Positions 54,477 through 62,839 of a DNA stretch of 64,000 nt are shown piece after piece. Under the pieces are notes generated by a model, which was not told the DNA's origin, made no database searches, and worked only from the letters and a program-made list of their open reading frames with translations. A program made the translations under genes and the position numbers. Numbering within the stretch: position 1 is the stretch's first letter; the number at the start of each line of letters is the position of its first letter. This DNA is from UBA721 sp002705165 (lineage in GTDB: Bacteria > Planctomycetota > Planctomycetia > Pirellulales > Pirellulaceae), in NCBI GenBank assembly GCA_045565995.1, contig JBJLEF010000005.1, forward strand, positions 248,001-312,000. The letters run 5' to 3'.

Positions 54477-55760
54477 TTATGCACTCTTCTTAGCTGGTTT
54501 CTTCTTTCCAAAAAGATCTTTCTTGCCGTGCAGGACTTCGAGATCCAGCGTATAACTTCCGGAACCTGGCTGGTCGGGCAGTTCATACATAATATCCAGC
54601 ATGACTTCCTCCGTGATCGAGCGTAGTCCACGGGCACCTGTTCCTTTATTGATTGCTCGCTGAGCGATCGCACGGGCTGCACCCTTTGAAAACTTCAATT
54701 GGCAGTCTTCCATTTCGAACAGGCTTTCGTATTGACGAAGCAAAGCATTCTTAGGTTCCGTAAGCACTCGAACCAGCCCTTCTTCATCCAGAGGTGTCAG
54801 CGAAGTGACCACCGGTAAGCGACCAATGAGTTCCGGGATCAATCCGAATTCCAGTACATCATCCGAGTTCACCTGAGTCATCAAGGCCGACAGGTCCGCT
54901 TCTTCTTTGTAGCCAACCTGCTGGCCGAACCCCATCGTTTGATTCCCTAATCGTTTGCGAACGATGTCATCCACACCGACGAAGGTACCACCGCAAATAA
55001 ACAGAATATTAGACGTATCGATCTGAATATACTGTTGTTCCGGATGTTTACGTCCACCTTGCGGAGGTACATTGCAGACTGTGCCTTCCAGCATTTTCAA
55101 TAATGCCTGCTGAACACCTTCCCCGGACACATCGCGGGTAATGGAAACGTTTTGCGAAGTCTTGCCAATCTTATCCAACTCGTCGATATAGACAATCCCG
55201 CGTTGTGCCGCTTCCACGTCAAAATCTGCTGAATGAAGTAATTTCAACAACAGGTTTTCGACGTCCTCACCAACATAACCGGATTCCGTCAATGTGGTTG
55301 CGTCTCCAATCGCAAAGGGTACATTCAGTACACGAGCGAGAGTTCTGGCTAACAGTGTTTTTCCTGAGCCGGTAGGGCCAACCATCAGAATATTAGATTT
55401 CTCAATCTCAATCTCACTGTCTGACCAGCGGTGATTGAGTCGTTTGTAGTGATTATGAACTGCAACTGCTAAGACTTTCTTGGCGTTGGACTGACCAATC
55501 ACATATTCATCCATACGCGCCACGATATCACGCGGGGTAGGAATGTCTTTGAATAGATTACCGTCGCCGTCTTTACGTTTCTGTTCAGTATCGATAATGG
55601 TGGTGCATAATTCGATACACTCACCGCAGATGTAAACATCGCCAGGACCTTCGACAAGAGGCCCTACATCACGATAGCTTTTGCGGCAGAAAGAACAGAA
55701 AGCGTTCTTTTTTGATTGGCTTCCGCCCTTTTTGTTTCCGTCGTCTTTTCCAATTGGCAT
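54477..55760 (-). CDS. clpX: ATP-dependent protease ATP-binding subunit ClpX
   Basis: ClpX unfolds substrates and feeds them to ClpP. The 427-residue protein has an N-terminal C4 zinc finger (Cys 22, 25, 45 and 48), Walker A GPTGSGKTLLART, Walker B YIDELDKIG, a Sensor-type SITRDVSGEGVQQALLK and the ClpP-docking loop (MGFG in place of IGF). The ATG at 55760 was chosen because AGGAG precedes it at 6 bases and the zinc finger begins here; the open frame reaching to 55949 has no homology upstream. No clpP is seen in this window. Confidence 0.96.
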   Translation of the reverse strand: MPIGKDDGNKKGGSQSKKNAFCSFCRKSYRDVGPLVEGPGDVYICGECIELCTTIIDTEQKRKDGDGNLFKDIPTPRDIVARMDEYVIGQSNAKKVLAVAVHNHYKRLNHRWSDSEIEIEKSNILMVGPTGSGKTLLARTLARVLNVPFAIGDATTLTESGYVGEDVENLLLKLLHSADFDVEAAQRGIVYIDELDKIGKTSQNVSITRDVSGEGVQQALLKMLEGTVCNVPPQGGRKHPEQQYIQIDTSNILFICGGTFVGVDDIVRKRLGNQTMGFGQQVGYKEEADLSALMTQVNSDDVLEFGLIPELIGRLPVVTSLTPLDEEGLVRVLTEPKNALLRQYESLFEMEDCQLKFSKGAARAIAQRAINKGTGARGLRSITEEVMLDIMYELPDQPGSGSYTLDLEVLHGKKDLFGKKKPAKKSA

Positions 55761-56072
55761 GGCTTCTCCTTTGGGACTCCAAAACCAGCAGCTCTTTATT
55801 TCAGGACACTTGTAGTGCGCGTCTGCTTTAAGGTACAGCTGTGGTGGAAGGGGTTTTTCCCTGAGGTTCGCTCGCATTTGGCCATAAGCCGCCAATGTAT
55901 TTGATTTCCGAGATGAAATCTCACAGGCAATGCTTGAGGCTAAAAACAATTAGTTGGTGCTCATCCATGGCGATCAACTGGTGCGTCTTTTTCCTGATTG
56001 CATCCCTGATCTCCCAGATCAGGCTTTGATTAGTAGAGCGAGGAGGAGCATGTTGTTACTAATATAACCGGA
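55761..56072. other. Intergenic region upstream of clpX
   Basis: 312 bases between clpX and the small membrane protein gene on the same strand. It contains a perfect 8-bp hairpin with a 3-base loop (CCTGATCT/AGATCAGG, 56005-56023). I see no coding region. Confidence 0.5.
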
Positions 56073-56357
56073 CTATTCGTCCAAATCTGCATCTTCCATG
56101 GAATCGGCTAAGTCTGCCGTTTCCTGATGCACTTGCTCTCCTAGCACAGTCTTAATACTTCGGAATTCGGACGCCGAAATGTCACCTTGGCTGTGAATTT
56201 CTTCGAAATTGTCTAGGTGATCCTTGGCCTCTGGTATGTCTTCGTCGATGCGACCCCGAAAGTTTGTCAGAACGTACCGTGCAATCAGTATCAGGACTAC
56301 TAGAATCGCTAAACTCAGTACAATTCGTGTTCCTGGAGTTGTTAGCATGTCCGACAT
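56073..56357 (-). CDS. Small single-pass membrane protein
   Basis: A 94-residue protein with one N-terminal membrane helix (IVLSLAILVVLILIARYVLT) and an acidic cytoplasmic tail (NFEEIHSQGDISASEFRSIK) that recalls the SHOCT-like helical hairpin; this is tentative. It ends in a strongly acidic DADLDE tail. No ribosome-binding site is obvious before the ATG, so the start is unsure. It lies upstream of clpX and 52 bases after the KDPG aldolase gene on the same strand. Confidence 0.6.
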   Translation of the reverse strand: MSDMLTTPGTRIVLSLAILVVLILIARYVLTNFRGRIDEDIPEAKDHLDNFEEIHSQGDISASEFRSIKTVLGEQVHQETADLADSMEDADLDE

Positions 56358-56409
56358 ATTGAATCGCTAAAGAGTAAAGAAGGAAAGGGGTTTTAAAAGC
56401 TAACGGCAC

Positions 56410-57057
56410 TTACTCATTCCGAGTATCAGCCACGATCTGTATATATTGTCGAGCCAAAGCTTCAATTCGTCCAAAATCTCCGGCTTCAACGGCACTCTTC
56501 TCTACCAGCGCCCCTCCAACTCCCAGTGCTACAGAACCAGCACGCAAAAAGTCAGCCGCCGTATCCAAATTGACTCCACCGGTTGGCATAAAACGACATT
56601 GTGGTAAAGGACCACGCAATCCTTTGATATGGGCCGGTCCACCAAGATCGGCCGGAAATACTTTCAAAATGTCGGCGCCCGCCTGCCAGGCGGTCACGGC
56701 TTCGGTGGGAGTAAAGATCCCCGGTGTAACAACTTTATCATAACGACGACAAAGTTTGATCACCTCGACATCTGTTGATGGTGAAACAATAAACTCGGCG
56801 CCAGCCAAAATAGCTGCTCGACACGTTTCCGTATCCAGCACGGTTCCCGCTCCCAATAAGATCTTATCACCAATCCGACGCTTCACTTCCTGAATAACTT
56901 CCACCGCGTTTGGAACCGTGAAAGTGACTTCCATCACATCCACACCACCGGCTACCAAAGCCTCCGCAACGTCTGCCAGCAGTTCACCGGAATCCGCTCG
57001 AATTACAGCGACAATCCCACTTTCCATCATGCGAGACAAGTTTTCATGAGCACTCAT
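56410..57057 (-). CDS. eda: KDPG/KHG aldolase
   Basis: Eda splits 2-keto-3-deoxy-6-phosphogluconate into pyruvate and glyceraldehyde 3-phosphate. The 215-residue TIM-barrel protein has GVDVMEVTFTVPNA (active-site Glu), LGAGTVLDTE, FIVSPSTDVEV, ADILKVFPADLGG with the Schiff-base Lys, and MPTGGVN. Length is normal. A KdgK-like kinase at 23528 could supply its substrate. Confidence 0.96.
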   Translation of the reverse strand: MSAHENLSRMMESGIVAVIRADSGELLADVAEALVAGGVDVMEVTFTVPNAVEVIQEVKRRIGDKILLGAGTVLDTETCRAAILAGAEFIVSPSTDVEVIKLCRRYDKVVTPGIFTPTEAVTAWQAGADILKVFPADLGGPAHIKGLRGPLPQCRFMPTGGVNLDTAADFLRAGSVALGVGGALVEKSAVEAGDFGRIEALARQYIQIVADTRNE

Positions 57058-57288
57058 TGGGTAACCTTCTTTGTATAAAGCTTCTTGAGAGAGTATTTCG
57101 AGTTGGAAGACTCCAATATATCAGCCTCAACAGAACTACCGGAACCCTGCCAAACAATTATTTGCAGTCAGAACGGCTTGAAAACCGATAAATATAGTGG
57201 ACATTTACCATCCGATACGAAGCTCCGACGGATTGGCCTCAACCTTTCGTACTACTAAGTATCTTTTAGAAGCCTTGGAAATTTCAAC

Positions 57289-58716
57289 GTGCATAAAAGA
57301 CTGCGACATCTCGTACTTCTTTTGCTAGCGAGTCTTTTCGTTAGTAGCGAGCTTCATGCGCAGCCAATACAATCTCAGGCCAAGCTATATACCACGCACA
57401 GTCGTAACATCACCTTCCCATATCGCGTGAATAATAAAGGCGCAACGACGAACGTCACCCTGCTTGTTTCCATGAATCATGGAAACACCTGGAAGCAGCA
57501 CGCGCAGCAGTCACCTGACCAAAAGCACTTCTCTTTCAAAGCCCATCGGGATGGCGAATTTTGGTTTTGCACCCGGACAAATTTGCAAAAACATGTCGTC
57601 CCATTGCAACTCCAGCCGGAAATTAGAATCTATGTAGACACCATCCAGCCTAAAATCAATCTGCGAGCTGAAATCAGTGCTGAATCAGAAGTAATCCTTC
57701 ACGGTCAGATTCTGGATCCAACGATCGCTCCGCATAGCGTACAAGCTGAGTTTCAGCCGACTCCCGACTCGGTGTGGCAACCATTCAAACTGGAATCGAC
57801 TCCAACATTCCTCCGTCCCGGAATACTTCAACTCACAGGACGCTGGCGGCCGAACATTGACACTCGTGTTGTCACCTTGCGTATAACAGCCACGGATGGC
57901 GCAAAAAACAAAACCGTCTCGCAAAAACAGATTTTCCTTCCGCCACTGAATCTTCAGCAAAGAAATAATTACAGCCTGGTTCAAAATCCCTATACAGGCC
58001 CTGTACCACACGAAGGAGCTGTTCGTTGGCCAGCCGATACTGGTCCAGACCAGCAAACGTCTGAAGATATTCATTCTGTCACCTCACAATCAACCGATCC
58101 ATCTAACCCAGTCTCCGTAGGCACTCCGACTTTCGCTCCTCCCGCCGATGCCAAAATCCATCAGGCCAATCAATCCCAATTTAAGCTGAACTACAGCCTC
58201 AACAATACATCCGGCAGCGTGGCTGAGGTTCAGTTGTGGGCGACCGAAGACGGTGGACAAACCTGGGTACAATGGGGCGTCGACACGGACAAGCAAAGCC
58301 CTCTTGAGGTTGAGTTGCAACGCGACGGGATCTATGGCTTCAAAACAGTCGTCCTGACAGCGAAAGGTGGTACAAACACTCAGCCATTACCTGATTCCAA
58401 TGCAGATCTGTGGTTGCAGGTGGACACGACACAACCAGTATTAAAACCAGGGACGATCTCGTACTCGAATGAGGCCGGGATCCCGGAAGTTCTCATTCGC
58501 TGGGAAGCTAAAGATGAGAACTTTGGTACCCGCCCGATCCGCCTGCACTACCAAACGGTTACCGATACCGCGTGGCATGAAATCTCATTAGCCGTCCCCA
58601 ACACAGGTATCTATCGCTGGAACCTTGATCCGAGTAGTCAAACCCAACTGCGAATCAAGATCGAAGCTTTCGACAAAGCCGGCAATATCTCGACACAAAT
58701 TATCGCTACCGAGTAG
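57289..58716 (+). CDS. Exported Ig-like protein of unknown function
   Basis: A 475-residue protein starting at GTG with a signal peptide (LLLASLFVSSELHAQ). Two similar beta-rich halves (about 35-125 and 288-375) each carry a TTNVTLLVSMNHGNTWKQ / GSVAEVQLWATEDGGQTWVQ-like segment, then an Ig-like DTxQPxxxPxxI stretch (DTIQPKINLRAEI, DTTQPVLKPGTI). This internal repeat suggests tandem Ig-like modules on the outside of the cell. No catalytic motif. It ends 10 bases from the convergent oxidase gene. Confidence 0.7.
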   Translation: MHKRLRHLVLLLLASLFVSSELHAQPIQSQAKLYTTHSRNITFPYRVNNKGATTNVTLLVSMNHGNTWKQHAQQSPDQKHFSFKAHRDGEFWFCTRTNLQKHVVPLQLQPEIRIYVDTIQPKINLRAEISAESEVILHGQILDPTIAPHSVQAEFQPTPDSVWQPFKLESTPTFLRPGILQLTGRWRPNIDTRVVTLRITATDGAKNKTVSQKQIFLPPLNLQQRNNYSLVQNPYTGPVPHEGAVRWPADTGPDQQTSEDIHSVTSQSTDPSNPVSVGTPTFAPPADAKIHQANQSQFKLNYSLNNTSGSVAEVQLWATEDGGQTWVQWGVDTDKQSPLEVELQRDGIYGFKTVVLTAKGGTNTQPLPDSNADLWLQVDTTQPVLKPGTISYSNEAGIPEVLIRWEAKDENFGTRPIRLHYQTVTDTAWHEISLAVPNTGIYRWNLDPSSQTQLRIKIEAFDKAGNISTQIIATE

Positions 58717-58726
58717 CGCGCCTTGA

Positions 58727-59863
58727 TTAGTTTTTCAGTCGAGACCGTTGGAAGAGGGATAGATCAAAGGGAGACTTGGTATCTGTCGCCATATCAGCCA
58801 GAACCTCACCTAAGGCGGAAGTAAACTTAAAGCCGTGTCCGGACAGTCCCGCAGCGTAAACAATCCTCGGATCATCTTCACACTGATCAATAATAAAATG
58901 ACCATCCGGACTCATTGTGTACATACAGACCGTATGGTCTGTCGGGGTATCCGTGACGCCCGGCAGATGCTTTTTAAGAAATCGGTGTACATCATCTCGT
59001 TCTTCAAGATCCAGAGTACGATCGACCGTTAACGGATCTTGAACCAGGTCGCCACCAGTATGTCTGGCAACCTTAAGCCCCCGCCAGTCACTAGCTGGAA
59101 AGCCATAGTAATGCCCCGCCTCGGTCTCAAACAAAAAACTAGGACAACCGCTCTTACGAGAGTACTGACTTTCATCAGCATCGAACCAATGCAAAGGTTT
59201 TCGCAAAACGGTTAATTGCTGACTTAACTCTGGCAACAGCTCGCGGGCCCAGGTCCCCAGTGTGACGACCACGCGGTCTGCTGTAAACGCACCCCGCGTT
59301 GTATTAACGCGGACAGCTTCTGAACCCGACTCGATCGACGTAATTGATTGGTCACAAAAAGTCTCAGCACCAGCCCACTGGGCGAGTTCGACATGAGCGG
59401 AAACACATTGTTCAACCAGTAGAAAACCTGCGCGCTGTTCATAGACTACGGAATGCTCCGGCGCAAAAGAAAACTGAGGCCATCGTTGAGCGGCCTGCTC
59501 CCTTGTGAAATGCTCCACTTCTAAACCGTGTTCAGCGGCACTGGCAAGCACCCCCGGCACAAGCTCCCCCTCTTGAGGCCCTGCTTCGATGATTCCGGTT
59601 TCATAGTAAACGTCGCGACCGTGATCCTCACTTACCTGTTCCCAAAGCTCAAAGGCTCGCTGGACTAAAGGTACGTAGGACGGATGTTCGAAATAAGATT
59701 GCCTGATAAGCCGCGTGTGCCCGTGCGAACTACCACGATCATGCGCAATCGGAAAACGATCCAGACCTGCGACATGGAGACCACGTCGAGCAAGATGGTA
59801 AAGCGCGGCACTCCCTGCTCCACCTAACCCCAACACCAGATAATCAAAATGTCGCTTGCTCAT
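58727..59863 (-). CDS. solA: FAD-dependent amino acid oxidase (SolA/monomeric sarcosine oxidase family)
   Basis: A 378-residue protein with the FAD Rossmann motif VLGLGGAGSAALYHLA, RGSSHGHTRLIRQSYFEHP (covalent-flavin region type), ADRVVVTLGTWARELL and GLSGHGFKFTSALGEVL near the C-terminus. This family oxidises N-methyl amino acids such as sarcosine or N-methyltryptophan, releasing H2O2. The exact substrate is uncertain. It lies 9 bases from holA and shares its direction. Confidence 0.9.
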   Translation of the reverse strand: MSKRHFDYLVLGLGGAGSAALYHLARRGLHVAGLDRFPIAHDRGSSHGHTRLIRQSYFEHPSYVPLVQRAFELWEQVSEDHGRDVYYETGIIEAGPQEGELVPGVLASAAEHGLEVEHFTREQAAQRWPQFSFAPEHSVVYEQRAGFLLVEQCVSAHVELAQWAGAETFCDQSITSIESGSEAVRVNTTRGAFTADRVVVTLGTWARELLPELSQQLTVLRKPLHWFDADESQYSRKSGCPSFLFETEAGHYYGFPASDWRGLKVARHTGGDLVQDPLTVDRTLDLEERDDVHRFLKKHLPGVTDTPTDHTVCMYTMSPDGHFIIDQCEDDPRIVYAAGLSGHGFKFTSALGEVLADMATDTKSPFDLSLFQRSRLKN

Positions 59864-59872
59864 GTTAAAGCA

Positions 59873-60979
59873 CTACGAAGCCCTGGGAGGTTGAAACTCA
59901 CGGTCTAAATAAACAATAAGCTTCTCTAACGGCAAGGAAGAACGTGAAAACTTATTCTTCAAATCCAAGTCCGCCTCGAGAAGCCAACGCATGAAGTGAG
60001 TCATCCTGGCACTCCCTAATGACGACAATTGTCCCTTCGTAAATTTGCCGCGAAACTTGGCTGCTCCACCAAGTTCATCTGCGATGCATTGCTGCACTGC
60101 CTGCTGTCCGGTTAATCCCTGTCGTAGATGCCGTTGCATTCCACGAGTCATACGAACAAATTTACGATAGGAATAGGACATACCACCAAAAATCTGCCTG
60201 AGATCCTGCCCTTCTCTCAACAGGTTATCAAGTAATTCCAAGGCGGCTCCTGAGTTACCGGTGACTGCGGTATCAACCATCTCGAAAGTATTCTTTTGAT
60301 GCCAGCCACTCACGAGTTCCTGCACCTCCTGGACTGATACCGTCGCTCCTTCTTCAAGAAGCAGCACGAGTTTGAGTAAATTCATCTCCACGACACCGGC
60401 GTTGCTATGGGAAAGCTCGAGCATTAGCTCGGCAGCCTCCAACCCGAGTGTTAGGTCGTGAGCCTTTTTAGCCCAGGTGCTTACCCATTTCACGGCCTGA
60501 GTGCGTATCGCCTTCTCCGGCTTTTTCCAAGTCGACGGTTCCGGTATACGGCAGTCGATCACACGATTGTCGGGACTAAGCTTCTTATAAAGGGACGTGT
60601 TGCCTGGAAAAGAACTTGCTTCAAGAATCATCAGGCCCGGGTGATAATCCGCTTTCGCATATTTAAGTAGTCGATCCTTGTTCGTCTTGAGGAAAGCTTC
60701 ACGATTCAGTGTTCGTTTATCCACGTTGGGAACAATAGCAACCTGGATACCGTCACCGCCAAACAAAGACGCCGTGCTGACTTCATCGATCACTTCCGCC
60801 CATTCCGGCAGATCGTCAAAACATCTGACATTATCCGTACCCTCCGGAGAGGCTTTGGCGAGGATCGTGTCGATTGCCTGACGATGAAGGAAGTAATCCG
60901 AGCCGACAAGTACGCAGATTCCGCTAGTCGGAGCTTTCTCCGGCGAACGTAACAAGTCAAACACATGGAGTGCGGGCAT
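59873..60979 (-). CDS. holA: DNA polymerase III delta subunit
   Basis: The delta subunit opens the sliding clamp within the clamp loader. The 368-residue protein shows VLVGSDYFLHRQAIDTIL, a VVPNVDKR-type region, the PSTWKKPEKAI segment, and C-terminal helical GLTGQQAVQQC and YLDREFQPPR. The ATG at 60979 was preferred over the outer one (61045) since the family homology begins near it; no strong ribosome-binding site separates them. Confidence 0.85.
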   Translation of the reverse strand: MPALHVFDLLRSPEKAPTSGICVLVGSDYFLHRQAIDTILAKASPEGTDNVRCFDDLPEWAEVIDEVSTASLFGGDGIQVAIVPNVDKRTLNREAFLKTNKDRLLKYAKADYHPGLMILEASSFPGNTSLYKKLSPDNRVIDCRIPEPSTWKKPEKAIRTQAVKWVSTWAKKAHDLTLGLEAAELMLELSHSNAGVVEMNLLKLVLLLEEGATVSVQEVQELVSGWHQKNTFEMVDTAVTGNSGAALELLDNLLREGQDLRQIFGGMSYSYRKFVRMTRGMQRHLRQGLTGQQAVQQCIADELGGAAKFRGKFTKGQLSSLGSARMTHFMRWLLEADLDLKNKFSRSSLPLEKLIVYLDREFQPPRAS

Positions 60980-61194
60980 CGATTTATCTTCCGTGACATG
61001 AGAGAGGCTGTCGCTGCGAGCAAAAGTACAAAGGAAGCTCAACAACTGGTATCTTGACAGTATCCACTATCAATATAAGTATAGAAATAACTCGCCCGTA
61101 TATGTTCTGCTATCCCTCCGGTATGACTGGATTTTCGGAAATTTGCGTCCTGAAATCAACGAACCGCGGATTGTTACCTAACGGGTGCAGTGAT

Positions 61195-61267
61195 GCCCCC
61201 TTCGTCTAGTGGCCCAGGACGCCGTTCTCTCCGAACGGAAACAGAGGTTCGAATCCTTTAGGGGGTG
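61195..61267 (+). tRNA. tRNA-Glu (anticodon CTC)
   Basis: A 73-nt cloverleaf: acceptor arm GCCCCCT/AGGGGGT (one G-U pair), D arm with the usual AGTGGCCCAGGAC, anticodon stem CCGTT/AACGG with loop CTCTCCG (anticodon CTC, Glu codon GAG), and T arm AGAGG/CCTTT with loop TTCGAAT. The discriminator is G and no CCA is encoded (CCT follows). A T-rich tract (TTTCTCTTTTTG) after it may stop transcription. Confidence 0.93.
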
Positions 61268-61280
61268 CCTTTCTCTTTTT

Positions 61281-61315
61281 GTATTCGATGCACAGCGTGG
61301 CATCGGGCTGAATAC
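61281..61315. repeat. Hairpin just downstream of tRNA-Glu
   Basis: GTATTCGATGC (61281-61291) pairs with GCATCG (61300-61305) and GAATAC (61310-61315), leaving an 8-base loop and a 4-base bulge. It starts 13 bases past the tRNA end. Confidence 0.4.
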
Positions 61316-61513
61316 GCTGCTTTTGAGCAATGACTTTATCTACTAAATTCGCTGTGCCCTGCCCTGCACCGCTCTGCTGTGTCACATTTGTGTCACGGAT
61401 TCTGTAATCTGCCTGAATGTCAAAATCATAAGACATCCTTTATTTGCGCCCTGAATCGCCGAGTAATGCATCTACAATGAGTAGAGACTTACATCATAAA
61501 AACGGAAGCCACT

Positions 61514-62638
61514 ATGAACAGAATCACAAAGTTACTAGTAATCTGTTGTGCCGTTGTGATAGTATCCGGGTGCGAGACCCGTTCGAGAAATGCACATCCG
61601 AAGTCGAAACAAAACTCGAGCGAGAAGAAGACTGTACTAACTGCCGAGGAAGCCGCGATCCTATTCGCGAATGAGATCGGGCGTTGGAAAATTACAGGGA
61701 AGAACATCCCTGTGGGTGGCGAAGTGGAACCTTTTAACGACATGTTGGAGACTCGTTGGAGAGTAAAGGGGGAATCTGTCGAGTTCACGTTTAGTCCATT
61801 GATCAATGGGAAGAGAGTTCCCTTTGTCACGCACAGGGAATACGATCCTCAGAAGGGCGTTTTCATATGGCGTTCCAAGGGCGAAGGATTTCCTGAGACT
61901 TCCGGCCAAGACCATTACAATCCAGCAACCAAGACCTATCGGGGGAAGTATATCCACTCCGACGGCGCTGTGGAAACCAAGAAGTGCCTGCTGGTCAGTA
62001 AGGACAAAATGCTGATCAAAAGTATTTTTGAGTTGGATGGTAAGGTTGTCTTTTCCCGCGAAATGATTTTGACTCGCCTGGTTAACACCGAAGAGAGTGG
62101 AGATCTTCCCGCTGATAAAAAGAGCGACGACAAAACTAACGACATGGTTATCGGACTTACAAAAAAGCAGGCTGCCGAAATCATGGCTTGGGAAATTGGC
62201 GAGTGGAGCATTCGGGGACAACGGATGCCCGAAAACGAAGAACCCCAACGAGTTGAAATGACCAAGACCGTTCGCTGGAAGGAAAGAGGGAAATCGTTGG
62301 AGTATCAGTTCGATCTGTTAGAAAACGGCCAACCGGTGACCTACCGCGGCATCCAGACATTCGATGCGGTCAAAAGTCTTTTTGTCTACCGTGCGAAATG
62401 GGGTGAGAATCCGGAGACAATTTCACATGAACGATACGATCCCTCCACACGCACCACCTCCAGCTATTTCTTTCCGACCGCGCCCCCATCAGATAACAAA
62501 ACTGTCACGATTAGCCGCCGGGTTGGCGATGATAAAACACAACAGACCATGGAAGTATTTCACAAAGGCCGACGAGTTTTCTCACAAGAATTGACTTCGA
62601 CTCGGATCAAGGCCCGTCAAGAGAATGTGTCCCCTTGA
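61514..62638 (+). CDS. Lipoprotein with an internally duplicated domain
   Basis: A 374-residue protein with a lipoprotein signal (IVSGC, Cys20) and two copies of one domain (about 42-188 and 215-365): LTAEEAAILFANEIGRWKI / LTKKQAAEIMAWEIGEWSI, LETRWRVKGESVEFTF / MTKTVRWKERGKSLEYQF, and GKVVFSREMILTRL / GRRVFSQELTSTRI. The pattern, with its EIGxW and HxxYxP-type residues (GQDHYNPATKTY / SHERYDPSTRTT), recalls DUF1579-like lipocalin-type domains (tentative). Exported; no enzymatic motif. The sequence is more purine-rich on its strand than its neighbours. Confidence 0.8.
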   Translation: MNRITKLLVICCAVVIVSGCETRSRNAHPKSKQNSSEKKTVLTAEEAAILFANEIGRWKITGKNIPVGGEVEPFNDMLETRWRVKGESVEFTFSPLINGKRVPFVTHREYDPQKGVFIWRSKGEGFPETSGQDHYNPATKTYRGKYIHSDGAVETKKCLLVSKDKMLIKSIFELDGKVVFSREMILTRLVNTEESGDLPADKKSDDKTNDMVIGLTKKQAAEIMAWEIGEWSIRGQRMPENEEPQRVEMTKTVRWKERGKSLEYQFDLLENGQPVTYRGIQTFDAVKSLFVYRAKWGENPETISHERYDPSTRTTSSYFFPTAPPSDNKTVTISRRVGDDKTQQTMEVFHKGRRVFSQELTSTRIKARQENVSP

Positions 62639-62748
62639 ACGGCTTAACCTCCATCACGGACGCACAAGCAGAAAGCCTGAGTAAGGTTGAAGACCTCACT
62701 ATCTCCGAAGCCCTCCAACCCCTCATCGACAAATACAGGAAGCCATAA
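62635..62748 (+). pseudogene. C-terminal remnant of a leucine-rich-type repeat protein
   Basis: After the duplicated-domain lipoprotein gene, frame +1 reads LNGLTSITDAQAESLSKVED and then LTISEALQPLIDKYRKP before a TAA. The segment GLTSITDAQAESLSKV matches, from memory, the repeat unit of bacterial LRR-type proteins. It has no ribosome-binding site, and only about one and a half repeats remain, so it is likely a decayed fragment. Confidence 0.45.
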
Positions 62749-62839
62749 CTTTTAGGTACAACACCTGCACAAAACACACAGTCAGGTCGCCAGGAGAATC
62801 TAACGGACTGGCTGCTAATCGAACCGTGTGGACGTATCG

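Noticed and set aside
55761..55949. A 63-residue N-terminal extension of ClpX
   Set aside because: The extension has no ClpX homology or ribosome-binding site; an AGGAG and the zinc finger mark the start at 55760.
61054..61085. Perfect -35 box TTGACA (61054-61059) upstream of tRNA-Glu
   Set aside because: The nearest -10-like sequences (TATAAG at 61074, TATAGA at 61080) give spacers of 14 or 20 bases, so no convincing promoter; also ~115 bases from the tRNA.
61206..61436. A 76-codon minus-strand reading frame overlapping the tRNA-Glu gene
   Set aside because: Its C-terminal part (PPKGFEPLFPFGENGVLGH) is simply the antisense of the tRNA, a known artefact, and the rest matches nothing and lacks a ribosome-binding site.
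61661..62248. A 195-codon minus-strand reading frame
   Set aside because: It is the antisense of the duplicated-domain lipoprotein gene, which has a clear lipoprotein signal and repeat.
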